In this document: piece after piece, positions 23,739 through 31,583 of the stretch
Layout: every line of letters begins with the position of its first letter
How positions within the stretch are numbered: the stretch's first letter is position 1
DNA from: CAZKGE01 sp964636405
GTDB lineage: Bacteria; Bacillota; Clostridia; Christensenellales; CAG-138
Length of the DNA stretch: 53,141 nucleotides
Direction: 5' to 3'
Assembly (NCBI GenBank): GCA_964636405.1
Contig: CAZWSI010000015.1
Location: forward strand, 1-53,141
Program-made: the position numbers and the translations under genes
Notes under the pieces: model-generated
The model's database searches: none
Told to the model about the DNA's origin: nothing
The model's input: only the letters and a program-made list of their open reading frames with translations

Positions 23739-25202
23739 ATGACTTCCAATAAGCAAACAGAACTCATGGGCCAGGCGCCCGTCACAAAAGCCATTCTCAA
23801 AATGTCCATTCCCGTTGTGTGCGGCATGATGGTGCAGGTGCTGTACAATCTTGTCGACACCTTTTTTATCGGAAAGCTGAACGACCCGAATCAGCTTGCG
23901 GCGGCCAATATCACCGCCCCGATCTTCATGCTGATGATGGCGGTGGCCACGATTATCAGCACGGGAGCGGCGTCCTACATATCCCGGTGTCTTGGCAAAA
24001 AGGACAATAAATCCGCAAACCGGACCCTTTCAACGGGAATCGCCATTTGCGTGGGGCTCGCCATCCTGGTTATGGCGCTTGGCCTTTGGTTTTTGAGGCC
24101 CTTTATCACGCTGCTTGGCGCGACGGAAGCGGTGCGTCCCTATGCGTACAGCTACGCCTCCATCATGTTCATCGGCACGCTGCCCGTTATGCTCAGCTAT
24201 ACGGGGGGGCAGCTTGTCCGCAGCGAGGGAGCGGTCATGCCCTCCATTATCGGAATGATGCTTGGAACGGTGATCAATGTCATTCTCGACCCCATTTTTA
24301 TATTCGGATTCAATATGGGAATCCGGGGCGCGGCAATCGCCACCGTTTTGGGCAACGTCGGCGCAATGGGCTATTATATCTGGTACTTCCTGTCGGGCAG
24401 GTCGCTTGTCAAGTTCAAAGTAAAATACATTTGCGGCGAAAGCAAGATATGGGGGCAGATCTTTTCCATCGGCATTCCGGCCGCGCTCAGCCAGTTTTTA
24501 ATGAGCGCCGCGCTGATCGTCTGCAACAATCTTGCCAAGCCCTATGGCGAAAACGCGGTCGCGGGTATGGGCGTGGCCGCGAAGCTGATGTATATCGGAA
24601 CCTTCATTTTTATGGGCTTTGCCGCAGGCTGCCAGCCCCTTGTCGGCTATAATTACGGCGCGAAAAATTTCCCGCGCGTGAAGGCCGTTATCAAAAGCGG
24701 TATGCTGATGACAGCGGGGATCGGCGCCGTGCTGACCGTCGTGTTCGGAATCCTTGCCTCCGGGCTGATACGTATTTTTACGCCGTTGCCGGAGGTAATC
24801 GCCGCGGGAGCGACCGTTTTGTGCGTCTATATGTGGTCGTTTTTGGTGCTTGGGCCTCAAATGCTCGCCACGACCGCAATTCAGGCGTTTGGAAAGGCGA
24901 AGGCTTCGCTGCTGCTGTCCATCGCCCGGCAGGGACTGTTCTATATTCCCCTTTTATTCCTGTTGAACGGCAAATTCGCCTTTAAGGGCCTGCTTTGGGC
25001 GCAGCCGATTGCGGATGGGATCACGCTGGTGCTTGGGCTTGCTCTGCTTGTCGTGATTCTAAAAAAATGCGCCAAGGGCGACCCTTCCTCGGCCGAGATT
25101 CCCGTTTCCGGGACGCCCCCCGCGCCGGGGCTGGTTATCACCGTCAGCCGCGAATATGGCAGCGGCGCCGTGCGCCTTGAGGCCATCAAGCAAAAGCGCT
25201 AA
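23739..25202 (+). CDS. MATE-family efflux transporter with a short kinase-like tail
   Basis: The 487-residue protein has about 12 membrane segments in two homologous halves. The N-terminus has KAILKMSIPVVCGMMVQVLYN then LVDTFFIGKL, typical of clostridial MATE pumps that export drugs or toxins using Na+ or H+. Its last 25 residues, after a Pro-rich linker, read GLVITVSREYGSGA and then stop. That resembles the N-terminus of cytidylate-kinase-like (AAA P-loop) proteins, which I recall being fused or next to MATE genes in Clostridia. The kinase part is missing, so the tail looks vestigial. Regulation is probably by the upstream MarR and leader hairpins. Confidence 0.92.
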   Translation: MTSNKQTELMGQAPVTKAILKMSIPVVCGMMVQVLYNLVDTFFIGKLNDPNQLAAANITAPIFMLMMAVATIISTGAASYISRCLGKKDNKSANRTLSTGIAICVGLAILVMALGLWFLRPFITLLGATEAVRPYAYSYASIMFIGTLPVMLSYTGGQLVRSEGAVMPSIIGMMLGTVINVILDPIFIFGFNMGIRGAAIATVLGNVGAMGYYIWYFLSGRSLVKFKVKYICGESKIWGQIFSIGIPAALSQFLMSAALIVCNNLAKPYGENAVAGMGVAAKLMYIGTFIFMGFAAGCQPLVGYNYGAKNFPRVKAVIKSGMLMTAGIGAVLTVVFGILASGLIRIFTPLPEVIAAGATVLCVYMWSFLVLGPQMLATTAIQAFGKAKASLLLSIARQGLFYIPLLFLLNGKFAFKGLLWAQPIADGITLVLGLALLVVILKKCAKGDPSSAEIPVSGTPPAPGLVITVSREYGSGAVRLEAIKQKR

Positions 25203-25206
25203 TAAA

Positions 25207-25235
25207 CGGCTCCGGCGATTCATTTGCCGAAGCCG
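25207..25235. terminator. Stem-loop between convergent MATE and GDPD operons
   Basis: CGGCTCCGGC and GCCGAAGCCG form a 10-bp stem with one mismatch. On the minus strand it is followed by TTTATTAGCGCTTTT, so it better suits the GDPD operon. Part of it (GGCTCCGGCGATTCATT) recurs at 51004-51020. Confidence 0.5.
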
Positions 25236-25264
25236 GATAAAGGGGCGGGGGTGCGGCTGCCCGG

Positions 25265-25996
25265 TCAGCTCTCCTCCGCCCGGATTCCCATGGCATAGTC
25301 GGGGCGGTTTGTGATGATGGCGAATACGTTCTCCGCGCGGAGAAACGTGCGGATGTCCGCTTCCTCGTCCACCGTCCAGGGATTCGTCTTTACGCCCGCC
25401 TTCTCGTACTTTTTAAACTCCGCGTCATTGAGGAAAAGCCGCATGGGGTGCAGATACCGCGCACCCAGCTTGACGGCATAGTCCTGCGGCTCGGCCAGCC
25501 TGTCGCCGTAAAGCACGCCGAGCGGCACCGCGGGCGCGGTCTTTTTGAGCCGCAAAAGCGTGTAATGGTTGAAGGAGGAGTAGATCATGCGATCCTCGAG
25601 GCCGAAGGCGCGCACCATCGCGCATACCGTCTCCTCAATGCCCGGATACTCACAATAGGCGGTCTTGAACTCGATATTGGTAAGAAAAGGGAGGTTCTGC
25701 ACGCGCGCAAGGTATTCCTCCAGCGTGGGGATGCGCTGCGGAGGCAGGCTGTCGCGGAATTTATAGGACACGTCCAGCTTTTGCAGCTCCGCGAGCGTTA
25801 GATCCTTAACCAGCGCGTCCTCGCCGGCCACGCGGTTGAGATCCTCGTCGTGGATGATTACCGGCACGCCGTCGCGGGAGAGCTGGACGTCGAATTCCAC
25901 GCCGTCGCAGCCCGTTTCAATGGCCCTTTCAAAGGCCAGCATGGTGTTTTCAGGATAGCGGTGCGAAAAACCGCGATGCCCCAATATCTTCTTCAT
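25265..25996 (-). CDS. Glycerophosphodiester phosphodiesterase family protein
   Basis: The 243-residue cytosolic TIM-barrel enzyme has LGHRGFSHRYPENTMLAFERA, GCDGVEFDVQLSRDGVPVIIHD and FLTNIEFKT. The conserved active-site His pair (HRG and IIHD) and metal-binding Glu/Asp (ENT, EFD) are present. It hydrolyses glycerophosphodiesters to glycerol-3-phosphate and an alcohol. The true start MKKILGHRGF overlaps the upstream permease stop as ATGA. The longer in-frame reading is the permease's Ala/Pro-rich tail in another frame. Confidence 0.9.
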   Translation of the reverse strand: MKKILGHRGFSHRYPENTMLAFERAIETGCDGVEFDVQLSRDGVPVIIHDEDLNRVAGEDALVKDLTLAELQKLDVSYKFRDSLPPQRIPTLEEYLARVQNLPFLTNIEFKTAYCEYPGIEETVCAMVRAFGLEDRMIYSSFNHYTLLRLKKTAPAVPLGVLYGDRLAEPQDYAVKLGARYLHPMRLFLNDAEFKKYEKAGVKTNPWTVDEEADIRTFLRAENVFAIITNRPDYAMGIRAEES

Positions 25997-27216
25997 ATGC
26001 CCAGTTTGCCTCCTTCGTCCGTCTCGCTGTCTTTTTCGGCCGGCTTTGCGGCCTGCTCCGCCGCCGCTTCGCCCGTCCCTTCGTCCGGCACGGCAGCCCC
26101 GGCGGGCGGCTCGGGCGCGCTTTCGCACGCAGGCCTGGGCTTTTTCTTATACAGATGCACCACGCCCTGCTCGTTCAGGCTCTGCACCAGCGCGAGCGTG
26201 AGCGGCAAGCCCAGCAGGCCGATCGGCCCGAACACATAGACGCCCACGACCATGGAAAGGAGCGTGACGAGCGGGTGCAGCCCCACCTTTTCGCCGATGA
26301 TCTTGGGCTCCATAATATTGCGCACCACGATGATGACCACGTACACAATGCCCAGACCCAACGCGCGCATGTAATCGCCCGAAAGCAGCGTAATCAGCGC
26401 CCAGGGAAAGAGCACCATGCCGCTGCCCACCACGGGGAGGATATCGAAAAGCGCGATAATGAGCGCGAGGCGCAGCGCGCCCTCCACGCCCACGATGGAA
26501 AGGCCCACCGCCAGCTCGAGGAAGGTGACGGCGAGAATGAGCGCGTAGGACCGGGTATAGCGCCAGAGCGTTTTGCCCAAATGCACGCGGATATCGTGCG
26601 CGAGGCCGCGCCATCTGGGCGAGAGCTGCCGCAGCACGAAAGCCTTTACCTCCGCCCAGCTATTGGCAAGAAACACCGTAGCGATCACGGTAATGAGCGC
26701 GTTGAGCAGAAGCTTTGGAAGCGAGAGCGCATAGCCGGTAATGTCCGTGAGCAGCCGGCGGCTTGTGGCGGTGATCACGTCCTCCAGCTCCACGATGAGC
26801 TTGGGCGTCATCGCGTCATAGGCGGCTGCGGCTGTGGGATTGAGGCGCTGGGCAAACGCGTCGAGCTTTTCAAAGGCCGAAACGAGGAACGGCTCGATGG
26901 TATCCGAATACAGGCTTGGAAGCGACACGACAAAGCCCTTCACCGTCGAAAGGAGCTTGACGCACACGAGCGTGACGAGCACGCCGACGGTCGCGTAAAA
27001 CAGCACGGTGCACAGCAGGCCGGCCACCTTGTGCTGCACCCGGCATTTCTCCGTTAAAAACCGCACGACGGGCTTGATGAGCAGAAACACAACAAACGCG
27101 ATGACGAACGGCAGAATCGCGAGCAGTCCGAACCGGCATACGAAAATAGCGATGGCGAGGATAATCGCAAAATAGAGGAAATCGATGATAAAGCGTTTCC
27201 GTTTTTCTGTTTCCAT
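25993..27216 (-). CDS. AI-2E / YtvI-family membrane permease
   Basis: The 407-residue protein has about seven or eight membrane segments and the AI-2E family signatures FDILPVVGSGMVLFPWALI, VVIIVVRNIMEPKIIGEKVGLHPLV (split by family domain) and GVYVFGPIGLLGLPLTLAL near the C-terminus. Relatives include Bacillus YtvI, linked to sporulation; the transported solute is unclear. A hydrophilic tail rich in Ala, Pro and Glu (about 60 residues) follows the last helix. GGGAGAATAAAACGC precedes the ATG. It is translationally coupled to the GDPD gene. Confidence 0.85.
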   Translation of the reverse strand: METEKRKRFIIDFLYFAIILAIAIFVCRFGLLAILPFVIAFVVFLLIKPVVRFLTEKCRVQHKVAGLLCTVLFYATVGVLVTLVCVKLLSTVKGFVVSLPSLYSDTIEPFLVSAFEKLDAFAQRLNPTAAAAYDAMTPKLIVELEDVITATSRRLLTDITGYALSLPKLLLNALITVIATVFLANSWAEVKAFVLRQLSPRWRGLAHDIRVHLGKTLWRYTRSYALILAVTFLELAVGLSIVGVEGALRLALIIALFDILPVVGSGMVLFPWALITLLSGDYMRALGLGIVYVVIIVVRNIMEPKIIGEKVGLHPLVTLLSMVVGVYVFGPIGLLGLPLTLALVQSLNEQGVVHLYKKKPRPACESAPEPPAGAAVPDEGTGEAAAEQAAKPAEKDSETDEGGKLGI

Positions 27217-27239
27217 GCGTTTTATTCTCCCTTGGATAT

Positions 27240-27268
27240 ACTTTATCATGCAAGGGTGGACTTGTAAA
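27240..27268 (-). promoter_or_regulatory. Promoter of the permease-GDPD operon
   Basis: On the minus strand TTTACA and TAAAGT have a 17-bp spacer and lie about 25 bp upstream of the ATG. The match is moderate. Confidence 0.45.
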
Positions 27269-27280
27269 CAGCTTCGATGG

Positions 27281-27286
27281 TATACT
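27281..27286 (+). promoter_or_regulatory. -10 element of the methionine sulfoxide reductase gene
   Basis: TATACT lies only 6 bp before the ATG at 27293, with TGGACT 18 bp upstream as a weak -35. There is no room for a ribosome binding site, which suggests a leaderless mRNA. Confidence 0.55.
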
Positions 27287-27292
27287 GCTTCC

Positions 27293-27760
27293 ATGGAATT
27301 TTCGGATTATGCGGCGCTTGCCGCGCAGCTCGACGCGCTCTCGGCCGAAACGGACGATCCCGTATCGATCATGGCCAACGCCTCCGCCTTTCTCATGGAG
27401 GCGCTGCCGGGCCTGAATTGGGTCGGCTTTTATTCGCTGCGCGGCGACAGGCTTATATTGGGCCCCTTTCAGGGCCGGGTCGCCTGCGTGGAGCTTCCGC
27501 TCGGGCGGGGCGTTTGCAGCGCGGCCGTCACGGAGCGCCGCGCCTTGTCGGTCGCCGACGTCGCCGACTTTCCGGGGCATATCGCGTGCGATTGCCGCTC
27601 GCGCTCGGAGCTGGTCGTGCCGCTTTTCGGCCCGGACGGCGGCGTGCGCGCGGTGCTCGATCTTGACAGCGCGGCGTGCGCTCGCTTTTCCGAGGCGGAC
27701 GAAGAGGGCTTAACCGCGCTTGGCGCGCTGCTTTCGCGCAAGCTGTTTTCATCACTATAA
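27293..27760 (+). CDS. msrC: Free methionine-R-sulfoxide reductase (GAF domain)
   Basis: The 155-residue single GAF-domain protein has LNWVGFYSLRGDRLILGPFQ followed by the fRMsr cysteines C65 (GRVAC), C75 (GRGVC) and C99 (HIACD). Their spacing of 10 and 24 equals that reported for the yeast enzyme. It reduces free methionine-R-sulfoxide in the cytosol. An extra cysteine, C101, sits next to the catalytic region. The start MEFSDY was chosen because the family begins here and the sequence upstream is promoter-like. It is followed 17 bp later by mntP. Confidence 0.9.
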   Translation: MEFSDYAALAAQLDALSAETDDPVSIMANASAFLMEALPGLNWVGFYSLRGDRLILGPFQGRVACVELPLGRGVCSAAVTERRALSVADVADFPGHIACDCRSRSELVVPLFGPDGGVRAVLDLDSAACARFSEADEEGLTALGALLSRKLFSSL

Positions 27761-27777
27761 GAGGAGAGAACGAATCA

Positions 27778-28353
27778 ATGGGATTGCTCGAGCTGCTTTT
27801 CACGTCCGTGGGCCTGTCCATGGACGCGTTTGCCGTAGCCCTTTGCAAGGGCCTCAAAATGACCAGAATCAACTGGAAGCACACGCTGATAATCGGGCTG
27901 TTTTTCGGCGGCTTTCAGGCGCTGATGCCGCTGCTCGGCTGGCTGCTGGGCGTGCAGTTTGAAAAGCTGATCACAGGCTTTGATCACTGGGTGGTCTTCG
28001 GCCTGCTCGCCTTTATCGGCGGGAAAATGATCTGGGAGGCGCTTAAGGAGGGGGAAGAGGGCGAGGCGTGCGGCTGCGGCGGCCTCGACCTCAAGGAATT
28101 GCTCGTGCTGGCCGTCGCCACGAGCATCGACGCGCTCGCGGTGGGCATTTCCTTCGCGTTTTTGCAGGTGGACATCCTGCCCGCCGTGGCCACAATAGGC
28201 GTTACCACCTTTCTTCTTTCCGTCGTGGGCGTGGCCGTGGGCAACCGCTTCGGCGTGAAGTACAAAAAACGCGCCGGGCTCGCGGGCGGGATCATCCTTG
28301 TGCTCATTGGCGTAAAGATCCTGCTCGAGCACCTCGGCGTGCTGTCCTTTTAG
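27778..28353 (+). CDS. mntP: Manganese efflux pump MntP
   Basis: The 191-residue protein has about six membrane helices and the paired MntP motifs GLSMDAFAVALCKG and ATSIDALAVGISFAF. These carry the conserved aspartates thought to line the Mn2+ path. It exports excess manganese. GAGGAG lies 11 bp before the ATG. The stop codon TAG is formed at the boundary of a MITE-like element: TA is the putative target site and G is the first base of the element. The C-terminus still has near-normal length. No yybP-ykoY riboswitch is possible in the 17-bp gap upstream. Confidence 0.92.
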   Translation: MGLLELLFTSVGLSMDAFAVALCKGLKMTRINWKHTLIIGLFFGGFQALMPLLGWLLGVQFEKLITGFDHWVVFGLLAFIGGKMIWEALKEGEEGEACGCGGLDLKELLVLAVATSIDALAVGISFAFLQVDILPAVATIGVTTFLLSVVGVAVGNRFGVKYKKRAGLAGGIILVLIGVKILLEHLGVLSF

Positions 28354-28513
28354 GGTCTGTTTCTAAAAGAAGAAATTGCAGTTTCGAGCGGATTTTTCGT
28401 CCAATTTAGCGGAAAATCCGACGGTTTACTGGAGGTAAATCGAGAATTTGGAGCGCAAAATGGGCGGAAAAGACGCCGAAAATGCATTTCAGGGAATTTA
28501 GAAACAGACCCTA
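28351..28513. mobile_element. MITE-like element with 15-bp terminal inverted repeats
   Basis: Perfect terminal inverted repeats GGGTCTGTTTCTAAA (28353-28367) and TTTAGAAACAGACCC (28497-28511) are bounded by TA on both sides. This fits a TA target duplication as used by IS630/Tc1-type elements. The 129-bp interior has no coding capacity. It contains an inner hairpin (CGGATTTT 28389-28396 with AAAATCCG 28413-28420) and is more AT-rich than its surroundings. It is inserted between the mntP 3' end and the terminator of the convergent dehydrogenase gene. Confidence 0.8.
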
Positions 28514-28515
28514 GC

Positions 28516-28562
28516 AAAAAGCGGAGCCCCGCCGCGCGGGTTCTTCCGCGGACGGGGCTCCG
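28516..28562 (-). terminator. Rho-independent terminator of the Ldh-family gene
   Basis: On the minus strand CGGAGCCCCG and CGGGGCTCCG form a 10-bp stem followed by CTTTTTG. The loop contains a second small stem. The MITE abuts its U-tract. Confidence 0.85.
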
Positions 28563-28581
28563 AAGCGCTTTCGCTTTTTCG

Positions 28582-29694
28582 TTATTTTTCAAACGGGAAC
28601 GTATAGGGCAGGTTCTTTTTATCGCGCACCGCGATGAACTCCTTCTGCACGGCCTCGCCCACAGGCACGCCCTTTTCCTTGCGATCCTGCCACACCAGCC
28701 ATTCCTTTTCGCCCGCGGTATAGATGCGCTCCTGGCCCGGGGCCTTCTCGGAGGCGCGCAGCGCGCGGAGAATATCGCCGCAGGTCTTCTTGAAGCTGTC
28801 CAGGCCCATGAAGGCCTCGGGGTCGATGGCAAGGAAGAAGTGACCGAGATGATAGGGCTTTTTCGCCCCCGCTTCGTCGCGGTCGGTGAGCTGCTTTAAA
28901 AAGCTCCCGGCCTGCAAAGCGGCTGAAAGCACCTCGATGACCGTGGCGTAGCCATAGCCCTTGTAGCCCGCCAGCTCCTCGCCGATGCCGCCCAGGGGGG
29001 CAAGCGCCGCTTCGCCCGAGGTGAGCGCCTTCAGGATGGCGGCCGAATCGGTCATGGCGCTGCCGTCGCGGCCGATGACCGTGCCCGCCGGGGCAGGCTT
29101 GCCGGAGCGCGCGTAGTATTCGATGCGGCCGCGCTGCACAATGGAGGTGGCGCAGTCGAGCACAAAGGGGAAGTCCTCGTCCGTGGGGAAGCCCACGGTG
29201 AGGGGGTTGGTGCCGAGCATGTTCTCCACGCCGAAGGTGGGGGCGATGGACGGCCGCGCGTTCGTGCCCGTCATGCCGATGAGGCCCTGCTGGCTCGCCA
29301 TGGTCACATAATAGCCCGCGATGCCGTAGTGCGACGAATTGCGCACGGCGGTCATGCCCAGGCCGTACTGCTTGGCTTTGTCGATGGCTGTCTGCATGGC
29401 GCGGTAGGAGGCCACCATGCCCATGCCGTCGTGCGCGTCAACCACCTGCGTGGTCGCGGTTTCGCGGAGGATCTCATACTCCGTCACCGGGTTGAGTATG
29501 CCCGCCTCGATGCGGTCGATATAGATGGGCTTGAAGCGGTTGCAGCCGTGGCTTTCGATGCCGCGGCGGTCGCTCTCCATGAGGATATCGGCGCAGAGCT
29601 TCGCGTCAGGGCGCGGCACGCCGTAGGCCACGAAGGCGTCCTCCATAAAGCTGCCGATCTGCTCCCAGGAAATATAAGGTCTTGTTTCCGTCAT
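28582..29694 (-). CDS. Ldh-family (malate/L-lactate-type) NAD(P)-dependent dehydrogenase
   Basis: The 370-residue protein belongs to the LDH2/MDH2 family (malate, L-lactate, ureidoglycolate and sulfolactate dehydrogenases), which does not use a Rossmann fold. Signatures are SDRRGIESHGCNRF, VRNSSHYGIAGYY, GTNPLTVGFPT and GGIGEELAGYKGYG. The conserved His of SSHYG and Asp/Arg of SDRRG are present. The substrate cannot be told from sequence. GGAGAGGAGAG precedes MTETRPYISWE; a longer in-frame reading upstream is rejected on that basis. It is transcribed alone. Confidence 0.88.
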   Translation of the reverse strand: MTETRPYISWEQIGSFMEDAFVAYGVPRPDAKLCADILMESDRRGIESHGCNRFKPIYIDRIEAGILNPVTEYEILRETATTQVVDAHDGMGMVASYRAMQTAIDKAKQYGLGMTAVRNSSHYGIAGYYVTMASQQGLIGMTGTNARPSIAPTFGVENMLGTNPLTVGFPTDEDFPFVLDCATSIVQRGRIEYYARSGKPAPAGTVIGRDGSAMTDSAAILKALTSGEAALAPLGGIGEELAGYKGYGYATVIEVLSAALQAGSFLKQLTDRDEAGAKKPYHLGHFFLAIDPEAFMGLDSFKKTCGDILRALRASEKAPGQERIYTAGEKEWLVWQDRKEKGVPVGEAVQKEFIAVRDKKNLPYTFPFEK

Positions 29695-29755
29695 CTTGCG
29701 CTCTCCTCTCCGATTCGGACTGCGTTTGGTTGTTCGCGATCCTCTATATGCTGGG

Positions 29756-29784
29756 ATTCTATCACAGCGCGCGAGGGCAGGCAA
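29756..29784 (-). promoter_or_regulatory. Promoter of the Ldh-family gene
   Basis: On the minus strand TTGCCT and TAGAAT have a 17-bp spacer, about 60 bp before the ATG. The remaining gap to ksgA (29785-29928) shows nothing else recognisable. Confidence 0.6.
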
Positions 29785-29928
29785 GCGAATCGCCGTGAAT
29801 TTGCGTCCCGGCGCGACGAACCTTGTGCGATTGCGCGCTTTCCGTTCAAAACGCTTCCGGCCGGTTTCCTAAAAGCCGCCAAAGCGGCGCTCCCGCGGGC
29901 GAAAGCGGGCGGGCGGCGCGAAAACCCG

Positions 29929-29957
29929 TTGTTCGCTGGGTTCCGCTATGGTATAAT
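29929..29957 (+). promoter_or_regulatory. Promoter of ksgA
   Basis: TTGTTC (29929-29934) and a perfect TATAAT (29952-29957) have a 17-bp spacer. The predicted transcription start falls at about 29964-29965, on an in-frame GTG and only 12 bp before the ATG at 29977. Confidence 0.75.
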
Positions 29958-29976
29958 TCCCCTTGTGAGTGATAGT

Positions 29977-30777
29977 ATGCGGGTAGACCGCCTCAAGGCG
30001 CTGCTGGCGGGGGAAGGCCTTACGCCAAACAAGGCGCTGGGGCAGAATTTTTTGATCGACGCGGAGGCGCTCGCGCTGCTTGCGGCTTCGGCGGCGGCGG
30101 GCGGAATGCCCGTGCTTGAGGTGGGGCCGGGCCTTGGTGCGCTCACGGCCGCGCTGCTCGACGCGGGCGCGCCCAGCGTGCTCGCGGTGGAAAAGGACGC
30201 GCGGCTCGCGGCGCTTTTGCCGCGGCTTTTGCCCGACGCGCGGCTTACGGTGTGTACGGGGGATTTTCTGCGCGCGGAGCTTGCTGCGCTGCCCCGGCCC
30301 TTTTCGGCGGCGGGCAACCTGCCGTATTATGTGACCACGCCCATCGTGGAGCGGCTTTTTACGCTCGCACCCGCGCGCATGACGCTCACCGTGCAGCGGG
30401 AGGCGGCCGCGCGCTTTACGGCGGGGCCGGGGGAGCGGGTGTACGGGCCCATGGCCGTGACGACGCGGCTTTGCTACACGGTTGCGCTGCTTTGCGAGCT
30501 GCCCGCGCGCTGCTTTTATCCGCAGCCGGAGGTGGATTCCTGCGCGGCGACGCTGTGCGCCCGGCCCGACGCGCCGTTTGCGCCCGCCGCGCTGTATCGC
30601 TTTCTAAAACGCGCCTTTGCCGCGCGCCGCAAAACGCTGGCAAACGCGCTGGGCAACCGAGCGCTTGTAACCGCCGCGCTTTGTCGCGCGGGGCTTTCCG
30701 CAAACGCGCGCGCCGAGGCCCTGACGCCGGAGGACTGGGCGCTGCTGTATCCGCTTTTATCCGGGCAAACGCCGTAA
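29977..30777 (+). CDS. ksgA: 16S rRNA dimethyladenosine transferase
   Basis: The 266-residue SAM methyltransferase modifies two adjacent adenosines near the 3' end of 16S rRNA. It has PNKALGQNFLID, the SAM-binding VLEVGPGLGALTAALLDAG, the catalytic NLPYYVTTPIV, and QREAAARFTAGPG. The start is uncertain: ATG at 29977 gives the usual N-terminus MRVDRLKALLAGEGLTPNK, while GTG at 29965 would coincide with the predicted transcription start. Neither has a clear ribosome binding site. The frame is open far upstream, but only as antisense to the Ldh gene. The next gene is about 50 bp downstream. Confidence 0.93.
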   Translation: MRVDRLKALLAGEGLTPNKALGQNFLIDAEALALLAASAAAGGMPVLEVGPGLGALTAALLDAGAPSVLAVEKDARLAALLPRLLPDARLTVCTGDFLRAELAALPRPFSAAGNLPYYVTTPIVERLFTLAPARMTLTVQREAAARFTAGPGERVYGPMAVTTRLCYTVALLCELPARCFYPQPEVDSCAATLCARPDAPFAPAALYRFLKRAFAARRKTLANALGNRALVTAALCRAGLSANARAEALTPEDWALLYPLLSGQTP

Positions 30778-30828
30778 CGCGCTTCCGCAGCCCGGCAAAA
30801 CGACCAAACGACCAATGGGGGAATGATG

Positions 30829-31317
30829 ATGAGCAAGGGCACACGCGCCTTCCGGCGCAATATTCTCTTTATTCTGTGCGGCATTCTGCTATCCGCGCTC
30901 GTATGCAGCGTGGCGTATCTCGCCGTCACGGCCGGCCAGAGCAACCGCTATAAAAAGGAGCTGTTGATCGCGACCGCCTACGCCCAGTACGCGGGCGAGG
31001 CAAGCGCCGTATATCAGGATAAAGCCGTTCGCCTCTCCGCCAAAAACATCGATTCGCTTTACGAGCAGGCGTCCTCCGGCGTGGTGCTGCGCACCTTCGG
31101 CAGGCCGAAGCACGAGGAACTTCGGGTGGAGGTGGATCTTGGCGAGGGGCATACCCTTTCCATCTGGCCCACCGAGCGCAACGAGGTCAACTATGTGCGC
31201 TTTACCTATGAAGGCAGAACGCGCAGCTTTCTTGTCAAGGGTAATTCCAAATTCCATCTCATCGAACGTATCGTGAGCGCAAACGGGCTCGTAGAGCCCA
31301 ACGAGGTGAAGGAGTAA
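30829..31317 (+). CDS. Membrane-anchored protein of unknown function
   Basis: I do not recognise this 162-residue protein. It has a positively charged N-terminus (SKGTRAFRRN), one hydrophobic helix at about 12-33 (ILFILCGILLSALVCSVAYL), and an extracytoplasmic soluble domain. Three ATGs in a row occur at 30823, 30826 and 30829; GGGGGA at 30817-30822 best suits the third. It sits between ksgA and rqcP and may be co-transcribed with both. In other Bacillota this neighbourhood holds cell-division and sporulation genes, but no similarity to DivIC is evident. Confidence 0.75.
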   Translation: MSKGTRAFRRNILFILCGILLSALVCSVAYLAVTAGQSNRYKKELLIATAYAQYAGEASAVYQDKAVRLSAKNIDSLYEQASSGVVLRTFGRPKHEELRVEVDLGEGHTLSIWPTERNEVNYVRFTYEGRTRSFLVKGNSKFHLIERIVSANGLVEPNEVKE

Positions 31318-31322
31318 ACACT

Positions 31323-31583
31323 ATGCGGCTGGATAAATATTTGAAGGTTTCCCGCATCATCAAGCGCCGTACCGTGTCAAACGAGGTCGCGTCGGCGGGG
31401 CGTATTCTCGTCAACGGCAGGCCCGCCAAGCCCAGCGCCGAGATCAAGCCCGGCGATGTGCTGGATATTCTCATGGGCGGGCGGCACACGCTTTTCCGCG
31501 TGGAGCGCGTGAGCGAAACGGTTCGCAAGGACGAGGCCGCCGCCATGTACACGCAGCTTTCGGAGGGCGGCACGGATGCGTAA
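31323..31583 (+). CDS. rqcP: RqcP, S4-domain ribosome quality-control factor
   Basis: The 86-residue protein is almost entirely an S4 RNA-binding domain. MRLDKYLKVSRIIKRRTVSNEVA and GRILVNGRPAKPS are followed by KPGDVLDI and the tail KDEAAAMYTQL, closely resembling Bacillus YabO/RqcP. RqcP works with RqcH on obstructed 50S subunits during poly-alanine tailing of stalled peptides. AAGGAG precedes the start. It overlaps ispDF by 8 bp. Confidence 0.93.
   Translation: MRLDKYLKVSRIIKRRTVSNEVASAGRILVNGRPAKPSAEIKPGDVLDILMGGRHTLFRVERVSETVRKDEAAAMYTQLSEGGTDA

Noticed and set aside
27761..27777. Manganese (yybP-ykoY) riboswitch before mntP
   Set aside because: Only 17 bp separate the two genes, leaving no room for a riboswitch.
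28354..28512. Possible ORF through the MITE-like element
   Set aside because: The frames crossing it are short or shadow frames of neighbours and lack ribosome binding sites.
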